The notes beneath the pieces were generated by a model. It was given only the letters and a program-made list of their open reading frames with translations. It ran no database searches and was not told the origin of the DNA. Positions 9,366-18,867 of a stretch of 64,000 bases of DNA are shown piece after piece. Position 1 is the first letter of the stretch, and every line of letters starts with the position of its first letter. The stretch is from an uncultured Flavobacteriaceae bacterium. GTDB taxonomy: Bacteria; Bacteroidota; Bacteroidia; Flavobacteriales; Flavobacteriaceae. The stretch lies in contig CALGUD010000148.1 in the NCBI GenBank assembly GCA_937901915.1, positions 30,271 to 94,270 of the forward strand, read 5' to 3'. The position numbers were made by a program, and so were the translations under genes.

Positions 9366-11075
9366 ATGAAAAAATATATAATTTACATCGGAATATTAAT
9401 AGCAGGGTTGTTGTTGGGGTATTTGTTTTTTGCTGAAAGAGGGGAGAGTGAAGCACATGATCATACATCCTCTGAAGAAGCTACGCAAATGTGGACCTGC
9501 TCCATGCACCCACAGATTATGCGTCCCGAACCAGGGAGCTGTCCGATCTGTGGAATGGACTTAATTCCTGCTGATGCTACCGCAGAAGGACTGGACCCCA
9601 ATCAATTTAAAATGACTGAAAATGCGCTGGCTTTAGCCAATATACAAACTACAGTAGTAGGGAGTGGAGTGGCAGAAGGCGGAGTTATCCGGTTATCCGG
9701 GAAGGTAGTTGAAAATGAAGAAGCCAGTGTTACCCAAACCGCTCATTTTGGAGGCAGGATAGAAAAGCTGTATGTGAATTCTACAGGCGCATCTGTAGGC
9801 AGGGGACAATTGCTGGCACTTGTATATTCTCCTGAACTAATGGCAGCACAACAGGAATTGCTTACGGCAGCTTCGTTAAAAGAAAATCAACCCCAGCTTT
9901 ATAATGCAGTTCGAAACAAATTAAAACTTTGGAAATTGACCGATAAGCAAATCCAGGAGATCGAAGCTTCCAGGAAAGTAAAAGAAAATTTTCCCGTATA
10001 TGCAAATGTTACAGGTATCGTTACAGAAAAATTGGTAGAAGAAGGTAATTATGTGGATCAGGGGCAATCTTTATATAAAATAGCCAATTTAAGCACTGTT
10101 TGGGGCGAATTTGATGCATATGAAAATCAAATTTCCCTTTTTCAAAAAGGACAATCTATAACTGTACATACAAGTGCATATCCCGATAAGGAATTTGAAG
10201 CTAAAATCAGCTTTATAGATCCCATTTTAGATACTGCCAGGCGGATTGTGACGGTAAGGGTGGTTTTAAATAACAAGGAGAATCTGTTTAAGCCCGGGAT
10301 GTTTTTAGAAGGAGTGATAGAAGGTACGACGAAAAGCGGTTCAGATGATGTAATAACAGTACCAAGAAGTGCTATTTTATGGACCGGAAGACGTTCCGTG
10401 GTGTATGTGAAACCCGATCCCTCCCAACCGGTTTTCGAAATGAGGGAGGTGAGCCTTGGAGATGCTTCAGGAGATGCCTATGTGATCCTGGAAGGATTAC
10501 AGGGAGGTGAAGAAATTGTAACCAACGGCACCTTTACGGTAGATGCAGCTGCCCAGCTCCAGGGTAAAAAATCAATGATGAGTCCCGAAACTGAAAAGTC
10601 TTCAGGAGATTCTTCTGCCGCTATGATGAAAATGGATTTTAACGAAGCGTTTGAAAATGCTTTTAGCGGTGTAATATCTGCGTATATTCCCTTAAAAGAT
10701 GCGTTTGTTCAATCTAATGTTGATGAAGTCAGGGAGCAGGCCAAAAATACTTTAAAATTGCTGGAAGAAATAGACGTATCTTCACTAAAAAATATGGAAA
10801 AACAGCATATTGAAGCTATGAAGAATATGTTAAATGCCATACAAAAAAGTAAAGATATAGATGGACAGCGGGATCATTTTAGAATTTTGTCTGATAATAT
10901 GATTGCCGTTGCCACTAACTTAACTAATCAGGACAGGCTGTTATATGTGCAACGTTGCCCTATGGCAAATGAAAACAAGGGAGCCAATTGGTTAAGTTTT
11001 GAAAAAGAGATAAGAAATCCGTACTTTGGTGAAGCAATGCTCACCTGCGGAGAAGTAATAAAAACAATAGAATAA
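9366..11075 (+). CDS. CusB-type periplasmic adaptor with heavy-metal-binding domain and DUF3347
   Basis: A 569-residue membrane-fusion protein. After an N-terminal membrane anchor (residues 4-22) comes a small heavy-metal-binding domain (residues about 40-68) with the pattern WTCSMHP...PGSCPICGMDL. The HlyD/CusB barrel-sandwich core follows (AHFGGRIEKLYVNSTGASVG and VTGIVTEKLVEEGNYV are the two lipoyl halves). The C-terminal ~160 residues, from DFNEAFENAFSGVISAY, resemble DUF3347, which in Bacteroidota is often linked to copper/silver adaptors. It bridges the inner-membrane pump and the outer-membrane channel and probably receives metal in the periplasm. Confidence 0.9.
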   Translation: MKKYIIYIGILIAGLLLGYLFFAERGESEAHDHTSSEEATQMWTCSMHPQIMRPEPGSCPICGMDLIPADATAEGLDPNQFKMTENALALANIQTTVVGSGVAEGGVIRLSGKVVENEEASVTQTAHFGGRIEKLYVNSTGASVGRGQLLALVYSPELMAAQQELLTAASLKENQPQLYNAVRNKLKLWKLTDKQIQEIEASRKVKENFPVYANVTGIVTEKLVEEGNYVDQGQSLYKIANLSTVWGEFDAYENQISLFQKGQSITVHTSAYPDKEFEAKISFIDPILDTARRIVTVRVVLNNKENLFKPGMFLEGVIEGTTKSGSDDVITVPRSAILWTGRRSVVYVKPDPSQPVFEMREVSLGDASGDAYVILEGLQGGEEIVTNGTFTVDAAAQLQGKKSMMSPETEKSSGDSSAAMMKMDFNEAFENAFSGVISAYIPLKDAFVQSNVDEVREQAKNTLKLLEEIDVSSLKNMEKQHIEAMKNMLNAIQKSKDIDGQRDHFRILSDNMIAVATNLTNQDRLLYVQRCPMANENKGANWLSFEKEIRNPYFGEAMLTCGEVIKTIE

Positions 11076-11093
11076 TAACTAAATTACAATAAG

Positions 11094-11570
11094 ATGAAAA
11101 AGATGATTTTAAGTATGGCAGTAATAGCCGCCATGGTATTTACAGGATGTAAAACCGAAAATAAAGAAGAAAACAAAGAAAAAGATGCTACCTCTGAAGT
11201 TGGAGTTGAAGAAACTGAAGAAACGGCTATGAATGTGGCCTCTTTTGGTGTTCGGGGAAATTGCACCATGTGTAAATCTACCATTGAAAAAGCTGCATTG
11301 TCCGTTGAAGGCGTTTCAAAAGCCGAGTGGCATGTAGATAAAAAAAGAATTGATGTAGATTATGATGATACAAAAGCAGATGTAATGGATGTTCATAGAG
11401 CTATTGCTGCATCTGGATATGATACTGATAAAATAGGTGGTAATGAAGAAGCTTACAAAGAACTTCCTTCTTGTTGCCAGTATGACCATGAAATGGAAAT
11501 GAGCCTAAGTGAGGAAGAAAAGAAGGAGATGAAAGAAGGGGAAGAAGGACATGAGAATCATGATCATTAG
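11094..11570 (+). CDS. HMA-domain lipoprotein with His-rich tail
   Basis: A 158-residue lipoprotein: signal peptide with lipobox VFTGC (Cys 19), then a charged linker. A heavy-metal-associated fold (about residues 48-112) carries the metal motif GNCTMCKS. The tail adds SCCQYDHEMEM and ends in ENHDH, giving further Cys, Met and His ligands. The likely role is a periplasm-facing metal chaperone or scavenger that feeds the adjacent RND pump; this is inferred from the fold and from being the last gene of the operon, 18 bp after the adaptor. A hairpin terminator follows. Confidence 0.85.
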   Translation: MKKMILSMAVIAAMVFTGCKTENKEENKEKDATSEVGVEETEETAMNVASFGVRGNCTMCKSTIEKAALSVEGVSKAEWHVDKKRIDVDYDDTKADVMDVHRAIAASGYDTDKIGGNEEAYKELPSCCQYDHEMEMSLSEEEKKEMKEGEEGHENHDH

Positions 11571-11610
11571 AATGTAGTATATATTTTTTAAACTTAATTT
11601 TTAAAAACCA

Positions 11611-11660
11611 GCCTCACAGGCATCTTATCAAAGCATAAGAAACTGTGAGGCTTTTATTAT
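11611..11660 (+). terminator. Terminator of the metal-efflux operon
   Basis: The arms GCCTCACAG (11611-11619) and CTGTGAGGC (11643-11651) pair perfectly and are followed by a T-rich run. The loop itself holds a short inner stem (CTTAT/ATAAG). It lies 40 bp after the last gene of the operon. Confidence 0.75.
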
Positions 11661-11797
11661 TATTTTATACAAAATTTTAAGAAAATTCTTCAATTTTTAT
11701 AAGAAATAAATATAACAATGTTTTTATATTTATCCTTTTAAAGAAATTACCTCATATTTATTTTTAGAAAATACAAAGAGAATGGGGCAACAAGATT

Positions 11798-12091
11798 ATG
11801 ATTGACAAACAAGCTACATTAGAACCTGAAAGTACCTATCACGTTTACAATCGCGCAAATGGAAATGAGAAACTTTTTTTATCTAATGAAAATTATTGCT
11901 ATTTCATGAAGAAGTATGATGAATACATCCATCCCATAGCCGATACTTTTTGCTATTGCCTGATGCTCAATCATTTTCATTTTTTGATCAGGATTAAAGA
12001 AGAAAGGGTTTTAAAGATTTTTTTTAAAGAGAAGATTGAAAAGATAAATTTTAAATCAGCCTCAACCCTTCAAGGGTTATATAATAGATAA
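11798..12091 (+). pseudogene. Truncated RAYT (IS200-like/REP-associated tyrosine) transposase
   Basis: The 97 residues match the start of the Y1-transposase fold used by REP-associated transposases: YHVYNRANGNEKLF, then the HUH metal motif in LNHFHFLIRIK. Full proteins run to about 170-190 residues and carry the catalytic tyrosine on a helix beyond the HUH motif. Here the frame runs into a palindrome (its last residues STLQGLYNR come from that repeat) and stops, so the tyrosine helix is missing. It is a 3'-truncated, inactive remnant. The palindromes next to it are probably its former substrate. Confidence 0.8.
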
Positions 12092-12114
12092 TCAGTTTCA
12101 AACCTTGAAGGGTT
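12064..12114. repeat. REP-like palindromes beside the RAYT remnant
   Basis: Two related palindromes lie 22 bp apart: AACCCTTCAAGGGTT (12064-12078, perfect around the central C) and AACCTTGAAGGGTT (12101-12114, imperfect). They sit exactly at the truncated end of the transposase gene, as expected for REP/RAYT units. The interval up to the next gene (to 12282) shows nothing else. Confidence 0.6.
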
Positions 12115-12282
12115 ATAAATAATGGAAAATTATTACCTAAACATCAACAAATCATTAATGTTAAAAGAAGAGGATATTTCCTAATAATTTTATACCTTAC
12201 TTTGTAGTGCACCAAACCCTACTTCCTTATTCTTCTTATGATGGGTTAAACGCTAATTCAAACCTATCAAACTCTAGAACGC

Positions 12283-15200
12283 ATGATTAAAAAATCTACT
12301 TTTTTAAAAATATTCTTGTGCTGTAGTATCTTGTTTTCTTCTTTTATTGGGAGGTCGCAGGAGGTATTTATTAATGAAATCCATTATGATAATGACGGTG
12401 CAGACACAAACGAAGGTATTGAGATTGTCGGACCTGCAGGAACAGACCTTACCGGTTGGAGCCTGGTACTGTACAATGGAAATAACGGGGCAGAATATGA
12501 TTCGGTTTCCCTTTCAGGAATTTTAACAGATGCCGGAAACGGCTATGGTTTTGTTTTTATTCCAATTTCAGGAATACAAAATGGTTCGCCGGATGGTATA
12601 GCCCTTGTAAATGCATCTGCTGAGGTAGTTCATTTTTTAAGTTATGAAGGCAGTTTTACTGCCGTAGGCGGGCCTGCAGACGGTTTAATTAGTGAAGATA
12701 TCGGAGTTTTAGAACCTACGAATTCGCCTGTAGGTTTTTCACTTCAACTATCAGGACAGGGGACTACATATTCGGATTTTGAATGGACCCCTGCAACAGC
12801 ATCAACTTATGGTGCTGTTAATAACAACCAGGTATTCGGTATACCGGCACCAAATGTATTTATAAACGAAATACATTACGATAATGCCGGTGCAGATGCA
12901 AACGAGGCTATTGAAATTGCAGGCGAAGCCGGTATTGACCTGGCCGGGTGGAGTGTAGTGCTCTATAACGGAAGTAATGGAACCGCTTATGATACAACCA
13001 TATTATCAGAAACAATCACGGATTCGGGAAGCGGATTTGGTTTTATTGTAGTTCCTTTTACACAAATTCAAAACGGGTCGCCCGATGGGATAGCTTTAGT
13101 GAATGCAGAAGGCGAAATCATTCAGTTTTTAAGCTATGAAGGTAGTTTTACAGCTACAGACGGACCTGCAAGCGGATTAACAAGTGAAGATATAGGTGTT
13201 TCGGAACCATCGGATTCGCCGATAGGGTTTTCGCTGCAGTTAACAGGAGAAGGTGTAAATTACGAGGATTTTGTATGGGCTGAAGCCTCCGCATCAACGT
13301 ATGGGGCTACAAATAATAGCCAGGTTTTAGGCGAACCTGTTCCCAATGTGTTCGTTAATGAGTTTCATTATGATAATGATGGTGTTGATACTGATGAAAT
13401 AATTGAACTTGCAGGAGAAGCAGGAACCGATATAACCGGATGGAGTATTGTTTTATATAACGGGAGTAATGGAGAATCTTATAATACACAGGTTTTATCG
13501 GGAGTTTTTAATAATACCACTGATGGTTTTGGATTTATTACGGTTCCTTTTTCATCCATTCAAAACGGGCCCGATGCAATTGCACTTGTAAATGCAGAGG
13601 GTGAAGTTATCCAGTTTTTGAGTTACGAAGGGTCTTTTACAGCAGTTGGAGGCCCGGCTGATGGTATGACAAGTGAAGATATCGGTATTGCGCAAAGCAG
13701 TACCAGCCCGGTTGGAAATTCACTTCAATTAACCGGAACAGGTTTAAGATATGCCGACTTTTCATGGTCTGCCATACCCGGTACATTTGGAGCAGTGAAT
13801 ACCGGGCAGACGTTCGGAGATGTAACCGACCCGGGAGAAGTTGAATTGGTAACCATTGCAGAAGCCAGGCTATTACCGCAAGGCACTGTAACCAGGATAC
13901 GAGGTGTTCTTACAGCATCAGATCAGCTGGGAGGCCCGGCATTTATCCAGGACGGTACCGCCGGGATACCTGTTTTTTATGCAGCTGTACATGGTGTGGG
14001 ATTATATGAAATAGGAGATGAACTGGAAATAGTAGGGGCCTTGAGCCAGTTTAACGCAATGATTCAGTTAGGTTCTGTAACTGAAGTGGTTGAAATAAGT
14101 GAAGGTAATGAAGTAGTTCCTGTTGTTACTACTATTAGCGGCTTAACAACATTAGAAGGCCAGTTGGTATTTATAGATGATATAGTTTTTGAAACAGGGG
14201 GAAGGCTTACCGTAGGAAATCACGAAGTAAGTGATGCAACCGGTACGGTAGAAATAAGGATAGACAATGATGTAGAAAGTCTCATAGGAAGGAGAAAACC
14301 CAGTGAAGCCACTACCTTAACAGGGGTAGTGGGGAGTTTTAACGGAATTCTCCAGGTGTTTCCCAGGTTTGAACCCGATTTACCCGGTACGGAAGAATTT
14401 GTAATTGAACCACCCGCAGGTGAAGATATTCCGAAGGAAGAGACATTTGATGTTGCTACCTGGAATATGGAATTCTTCGGATCTACACTTTCAGGGTATG
14501 GTCCTTCTGATATTGAATTGCAAAAAGCAAATGCTTTGAGGGTAATTGATTCGTTAGAAGCTGATATTATTGCCGTTCAGGAAGTTTCTGATATTGATTT
14601 CCTGGCACAGGCGCTTTCGGAACATACTACAACAAATTATGCTGTTATTTGTTCGGATGTATATTCCTATTCCTTTGAACCGGATGATGGTACATTTCCA
14701 CCTCAACAACTTTGTTTCATTTATAATACAGCTACAGTAAGCATTACCGGTGAAAGGGTGGTTTTTGAAGCATTTTATACTGCTGCCAGAACAGGCCAGA
14801 TAACAGATTTAAATGATTACCCTACCGGAAGTCCGCAGTCATTCTGGTCCAGTGGAAGGCTACCTTTCATGATAACAGCTGAGGTGAATATTTTAGGTGC
14901 TACTGAAACCATAAAACTGGTAAATGTGCACGGCAAATCCGGATCTTCACCTGAAGATATAGCACGGAAAACCTATGATTATAGTGTATTAAAAGATACG
15001 TTGGACACCTATTATGCAACTGATAAATTGATCCTTCTTGGGGATTATAATGATGACGTGGATGTGTCCATAGGCGGCGGCACTACACCTTTACAGCCTT
15101 TTGTAGCGGATATTTCAAATTATGATATCGTTTCAAGCTCGTTTTCTTACGACGGACAAAATTCTACGGTTAATTTTAGTGATGTGATTGATCACACCAC

Positions 15201-15981
15201 TATCACGGATGAATTATTTGGCCCTTATATTGAAGATTCCGAATATTTACTGGATCCGCGTGATTTTATAACGGATTACGGAAACACAACTTCCGATCAC
15301 TTTCCTTCCAGGGTACGGTTTATTTTAGAAGGTGTACCTGTAGAACCATTGGTGGTGAATTTACCTGAAAGTATTCTTTTATACAGGGGATATGATGAAA
15401 TGTCGGCTGCATTATTAAGTGTTGAAGTTGGAGGGGGCTTAGAACCCTATGTTTTTGAATGGAGCAATGGTTTAACCGGGCCGGAAATTGAAGTAACTGT
15501 TGATGACGAAGGAGAATTAACTCTTCTGGTTACCGATGCCAGCGGATTGGAAGCAGAAAGATCAATTTATGTTGAAGTTAAAGATGTTTCCTGCAGAAAA
15601 GGATGGTTTAGCGGTGTGCAAATGTGTTTCAGAGGAAGAATGTATTGTATTCCTGAACACTTGGTTGAACATTTTCTGTCCAAAGGTTATGTAGTGGGAG
15701 AATGTTACAATACATACCCGGAAATAACCGTGAAAGCCTCGCCAAATCCATTTTATAACAACCTTAACCTTGAGTTTTATTCTGAATCAGAAGGTTTATT
15801 TAATGTTGCGGTAATTAATTATTACGGACAAGTAGTTTACAATACAGATATGGATATAATGCCCGGGTATTCTGTAAATACTTTAGATTTATCATATTTA
15901 TGGAGAGGATTTTACCTGGTTAAAATAACCGATCATAATAACCCGATGTATTGTAAAATATTAAAGGTTTTTAAGAGATAA
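12283..15981 (+). CDS. Secreted multidomain nuclease with three N-terminal repeats and T9SS sorting end
   Basis: A 1232-residue exported protein. A signal peptide ends near GRSQ (residue 26). Three tandem ~160-residue repeats follow (about 27-187, 189-350, 352-510), each opening with a variant of VFINEIHYDNDGADTNE and containing GWSxVLYNGxNG and FLSYEGSFTA; they look like lamin-tail-type domains. A beta-rich OB-like region (about 525-700) precedes an endonuclease/exonuclease/phosphatase domain (about 720-1010) with motifs VATWNMEFFG, IIAVQEVSD, NVHGKSG, LLGDYNDD and SDHFPSRV. An Ig-like segment comes next, and the last ~75 residues (ASPNPFYNNL... KILKVFKR) fit a type A T9SS sorting domain. 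The inferred role is extracellular or cell-surface phosphodiester cleavage, perhaps of DNA. It appears to stand alone. Confidence 0.85.
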   Translation: MIKKSTFLKIFLCCSILFSSFIGRSQEVFINEIHYDNDGADTNEGIEIVGPAGTDLTGWSLVLYNGNNGAEYDSVSLSGILTDAGNGYGFVFIPISGIQNGSPDGIALVNASAEVVHFLSYEGSFTAVGGPADGLISEDIGVLEPTNSPVGFSLQLSGQGTTYSDFEWTPATASTYGAVNNNQVFGIPAPNVFINEIHYDNAGADANEAIEIAGEAGIDLAGWSVVLYNGSNGTAYDTTILSETITDSGSGFGFIVVPFTQIQNGSPDGIALVNAEGEIIQFLSYEGSFTATDGPASGLTSEDIGVSEPSDSPIGFSLQLTGEGVNYEDFVWAEASASTYGATNNSQVLGEPVPNVFVNEFHYDNDGVDTDEIIELAGEAGTDITGWSIVLYNGSNGESYNTQVLSGVFNNTTDGFGFITVPFSSIQNGPDAIALVNAEGEVIQFLSYEGSFTAVGGPADGMTSEDIGIAQSSTSPVGNSLQLTGTGLRYADFSWSAIPGTFGAVNTGQTFGDVTDPGEVELVTIAEARLLPQGTVTRIRGVLTASDQLGGPAFIQDGTAGIPVFYAAVHGVGLYEIGDELEIVGALSQFNAMIQLGSVTEVVEISEGNEVVPVVTTISGLTTLEGQLVFIDDIVFETGGRLTVGNHEVSDATGTVEIRIDNDVESLIGRRKPSEATTLTGVVGSFNGILQVFPRFEPDLPGTEEFVIEPPAGEDIPKEETFDVATWNMEFFGSTLSGYGPSDIELQKANALRVIDSLEADIIAVQEVSDIDFLAQALSEHTTTNYAVICSDVYSYSFEPDDGTFPPQQLCFIYNTATVSITGERVVFEAFYTAARTGQITDLNDYPTGSPQSFWSSGRLPFMITAEVNILGATETIKLVNVHGKSGSSPEDIARKTYDYSVLKDTLDTYYATDKLILLGDYNDDVDVSIGGGTTPLQPFVADISNYDIVSSSFSYDGQNSTVNFSDVIDHTTITDELFGPYIEDSEYLLDPRDFITDYGNTTSDHFPSRVRFILEGVPVEPLVVNLPESILLYRGYDEMSAALLSVEVGGGLEPYVFEWSNGLTGPEIEVTVDDEGELTLLVTDASGLEAERSIYVEVKDVSCRKGWFSGVQMCFRGRMYCIPEHLVEHFLSKGYVVGECYNTYPEITVKASPNPFYNNLNLEFYSESEGLFNVAVINYYGQVVYNTDMDIMPGYSVNTLDLSYLWRGFYLVKITDHNNPMYCKILKVFKR

Positions 15982-16022
15982 AATACTGAACTTAACCTGA
16001 AATTGTATCTTTTAAAGATAAC

Positions 16023-16110
16023 GAGGCTGTTTAAAAAGGGTGTATATAAGGATATAATAAAATTATATGTCAGGTTGAGCACCCCGTCGCTTCCAGAGGA
16101 AACCTACATA
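16023..16110. mobile_element. Decayed end of a MITE-like element
   Basis: This stretch aligns along its length with the reverse complement of the element at 35263-35464: both begin GAGG(C/T)TGT(T/C)TAAAAAGG, then (A/C)TATATGTCA(G/A)GTTGAGC, then GCTTC and AAACCTA. Only one end is kept; the other inverted terminus is not found before the helicase gene. It lies 41 bp after the nuclease gene and runs into an acyl-CoA dehydrogenase fragment. Confidence 0.6.
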
Positions 16111-16205
16111 TTGGTGAGGACGGTTTTGGATTTAGATTTGCTATGAAAACCTTATCTGGCGGACGTATTGGCATTGCTGCACAAAGCACCAGGTGTTTTG
16201 AATAG
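16107..16205 (+). pseudogene. Acyl-CoA dehydrogenase gene fragment
   Basis: About 30 codons in one frame read GEDGFGFRFAMKTLSGG and then RIGIAAQ, ending at TAG 16203-16205. This is the strongly conserved acyl-CoA dehydrogenase segment at the junction between the middle beta domain and the C-terminal helical domain. There is no start codon and no flanking dehydrogenase sequence on either side, and the last residues before the stop no longer follow the family. It is a relic brought in or left behind beside the MITE-like remnant. Confidence 0.6.
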
Positions 16206-16253
16206 TCATTAAAATATTCAAAAGATTCTAATCTCAAGAAGCATTATAACGGA

Positions 16254-18701
16254 TTAGTTTTTGCTTTTTTCTGAATTTAATTCCTCAAGAACTAATCTAA
16301 GTTCTCCATAAGTATATTTATCACCCAGTTGATTCTTTAGGTCCGATAAGTTTTCAAATTCTATTTTTGGGATGAGTTTTTTTAATTCTTCATAATGTTC
16401 AATCGACATTAAATCAGCAATCTCTATATCTCCTGAAGGTACAAAACTTGCTAAATGGCCAATAATAGTGTTCATTTTTAATTTTCGTTCATGGGCTATT
16501 TCTGCAATGGATTTACCTGATCTAAACAATTCAAAAGACATTTTTTTAGTGTCAATTTTTCCTTTTTTAGGTTGTTCTTGAAAAATAGTTTCTTCTGTTG
16601 AAGTTTCTATATTATTATCCTTACAATAGTTTTTAATGACATCCAAAATAGCTTCACCATACTTTGCAACCCTTGTTTTCCCCATACCATTTACTTGTAG
16701 CAGTTCTTTCTTTGTTAATGGCAAGGTTTCACATATCTCATATAAAGTCTTTTGGGTAAATACTTGATAGTGTATAACATCATTTTCAGTAGCAATCTCA
16801 TTTCTAAGGACTCGTAATACCTCAAATAATTCAACGTTTGTTGTACCATCAATAACCGTTTTTCTTGCTTTTTTAGGTTTTTCTTTACCTAAAAATACAG
16901 ACTTGGCCCGTAACTCAAGAAAATGTTTTGTTGTAAACCCTTCAGATAGGCTCTTAAAATATAGAAGCTTGGTTTCTAATAATTCCTCAACAGCATCTAT
17001 ATTCTTAGTTATATCTTCTCCAATAGCTTTATTATCGGTAGTAAAGCCAAATTCTTTTAAAGGTGCGACCAAATTTGATTCTGCTTCTCTTTTAAAATAG
17101 GCAATCGCCTTTTTAAAACGCTCTTGAATTTGATTACTTAACTCTGGTAATCGTTCATTTTCGGAAAGTTGTTTTAATTGAGCATTAAAGCCATTACTCA
17201 CTTTTAAAAAATTGGTAATCGTATTTTTAATAGAAAGCATAGGTACTTCAACTTTTCCTTCAATACTAGTCCTGTTTTTATAATAAATATCAAGCACCCT
17301 ATTAACAGGATACATAAACTCGTAAAACCCAAAAACTTCAGCTATTAAATCTAACTGAAACATTTTTTGAGAGGCTTCTAAAATAGCATTATCCGGTTCA
17401 TTTGCTTCCGCATTTTTATTAAACGAAATAACATGGCTATCACTTATAATCTGGTTAGAGCTAATTTTACTTTTTAAAACCAAGCCTTCCAGGGATTTAC
17501 ATCTACTCAATGCCACGTAAGTTTGTCCATGTGCAAATGCTCCCTGCGCATCAATAATTGCTTTTTCAAAAGTTAAACCCTGGCTTTTATGAATGGTAAT
17601 AGACCATGCCAACCGTAATGGCATTTGGGTAAAAGAACCAATTTTATCTTCAGTAATAGCTTTAGTTTCCGCATCAACCGTATAATTAATATTTTCCCAA
17701 ATTTCGGGAGTTGTCACAATATTAAAATCATCATCAGGGCAATGTACTACCACTTCATCTTTATCTAAATGAACAACTTTACCTATTTTTCCGTTAAAAT
17801 AACGTTTGTCCGGACTACTATCATTTTTAATAAACATGACTTGAGCCCCCACTTTCAGTATAAGATCTTCATCATTAGGAAACAAGAACTCTGGAAATTT
17901 CCCTTCAACTTTGGCTTTATAAGTAAACACTTTAGTATTAAGTTTATCTAACTCTGCCTGATTTGTTGTTTCTGCCTTTTTATTATGTGTTGTTAATGAA
18001 ATATAACCTGCATCTTTTTCTGGTATAAAATCTGGAATAAAACGTTTATTTAATTCTTTTGCTGAATCTTCGGATAGCACATTATTTCTAATCTCGTTAA
18101 GTATTTCAATGAACTTGGGATTTTCCTGCCTGTAAATATGTTTCAATTCAATAGTTATTGCATCACATTCCTGATAGGCTTGACTGCTGAAAAAAAATCC
18201 GTTTTTATACACATGCCTCAACAGCTCCCATTCTTGTTCTTTAATTACAGGTGACAATTGTTGCAAATCTCCAATCATAAGCACTTGTACCCCACCAAAA
18301 ACCTTATTTCTATTTCTAAAACGGCGTAGCGTTCTATCCATCCCGTCCAGCAAATCGGCACGCACCATACTAATCTCATCAATTACCAATAAATCCATGG
18401 ATTTAATGATATTGATTTTTGTCTTACTGAATTTTCTGTTAAAACCTGAAGCGTTATTCAAATCGGTCTCAGGCAAAATAGGTCCAAAAGGCATCTGAAA
18501 AAACGAATGTATTGTCACGCCTTTAGCATTAATAGCTGCTACACCTGTAGGAGCAACCACTACCAAACGTTTTAAACCATTCATTTTTAACCGGTGCAAA
18601 AAAGTGGTTTTACCCGTGCCCGCTTTACCTGTTAAAAAAATGGATCGGTTTGTATTATTTACAAACTCCCAAGCCAGTTCCAGTTCCTTGTTTGCAGCCA
18701 T
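16254..18701 (-). CDS. Pif1-like superfamily 1 helicase with HRDC and C-terminal HTH domains
   Basis: An 815-residue DNA helicase starting at MAANKELELAWEF (ATG 18701); an upstream in-frame start at 18734 is less likely. Walker A is GKAGTGKTT (residues 25-33) and Walker B is LLVIDEISM. The GGVQVLMIGDLQQLSPV motif and the C-terminal IHKSQGLTFEKAI and YVALSRCKSLEGL motifs are typical of Pif1/RecD-type 5'-3' helicases. A helix-hairpin HRDC domain (LRNEIATENDVIHYQVFTQK, then NGMGKTRVAKYG) and a terminal helix-turn-helix domain (FRSGKSIAEIAHERKLKMNT) follow. This arrangement is common in Bacteroidota. The likely role is genome maintenance at replication obstacles or G-quadruplexes. It is monocistronic. 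Confidence 0.88.
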   Translation of the reverse strand: MAANKELELAWEFVNNTNRSIFLTGKAGTGKTTFLHRLKMNGLKRLVVVAPTGVAAINAKGVTIHSFFQMPFGPILPETDLNNASGFNRKFSKTKINIIKSMDLLVIDEISMVRADLLDGMDRTLRRFRNRNKVFGGVQVLMIGDLQQLSPVIKEQEWELLRHVYKNGFFFSSQAYQECDAITIELKHIYRQENPKFIEILNEIRNNVLSEDSAKELNKRFIPDFIPEKDAGYISLTTHNKKAETTNQAELDKLNTKVFTYKAKVEGKFPEFLFPNDEDLILKVGAQVMFIKNDSSPDKRYFNGKIGKVVHLDKDEVVVHCPDDDFNIVTTPEIWENINYTVDAETKAITEDKIGSFTQMPLRLAWSITIHKSQGLTFEKAIIDAQGAFAHGQTYVALSRCKSLEGLVLKSKISSNQIISDSHVISFNKNAEANEPDNAILEASQKMFQLDLIAEVFGFYEFMYPVNRVLDIYYKNRTSIEGKVEVPMLSIKNTITNFLKVSNGFNAQLKQLSENERLPELSNQIQERFKKAIAYFKREAESNLVAPLKEFGFTTDNKAIGEDITKNIDAVEELLETKLLYFKSLSEGFTTKHFLELRAKSVFLGKEKPKKARKTVIDGTTNVELFEVLRVLRNEIATENDVIHYQVFTQKTLYEICETLPLTKKELLQVNGMGKTRVAKYGEAILDVIKNYCKDNNIETSTEETIFQEQPKKGKIDTKKMSFELFRSGKSIAEIAHERKLKMNTIIGHLASFVPSGDIEIADLMSIEHYEELKKLIPKIEFENLSDLKNQLGDKYTYGELRLVLEELNSEKSKN

Positions 18702-18867
18702 TTGTAGGTTTAAAAATAGAACTTGAAGATACAAATTTGAAGTTTTTTTTGATGCTTTTTGAAAATAAAATAAAATAAAATTTGAAATATGAACTGTAAT
18801 TGTAGAGACGGTTTATCCCACTTCGCATTATGAAAATAATCGATTTCTGCCTTGATTTCCAAGGTAT

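Noticed and set aside
12361..13800. Regular repeats that might suggest a CRISPR-like array
   Set aside because: They are ~480-bp coding repeats in one continuous reading frame (tandem protein domains), without short identical repeats or unique spacers. No CRISPR array or cas gene was seen anywhere in the window.
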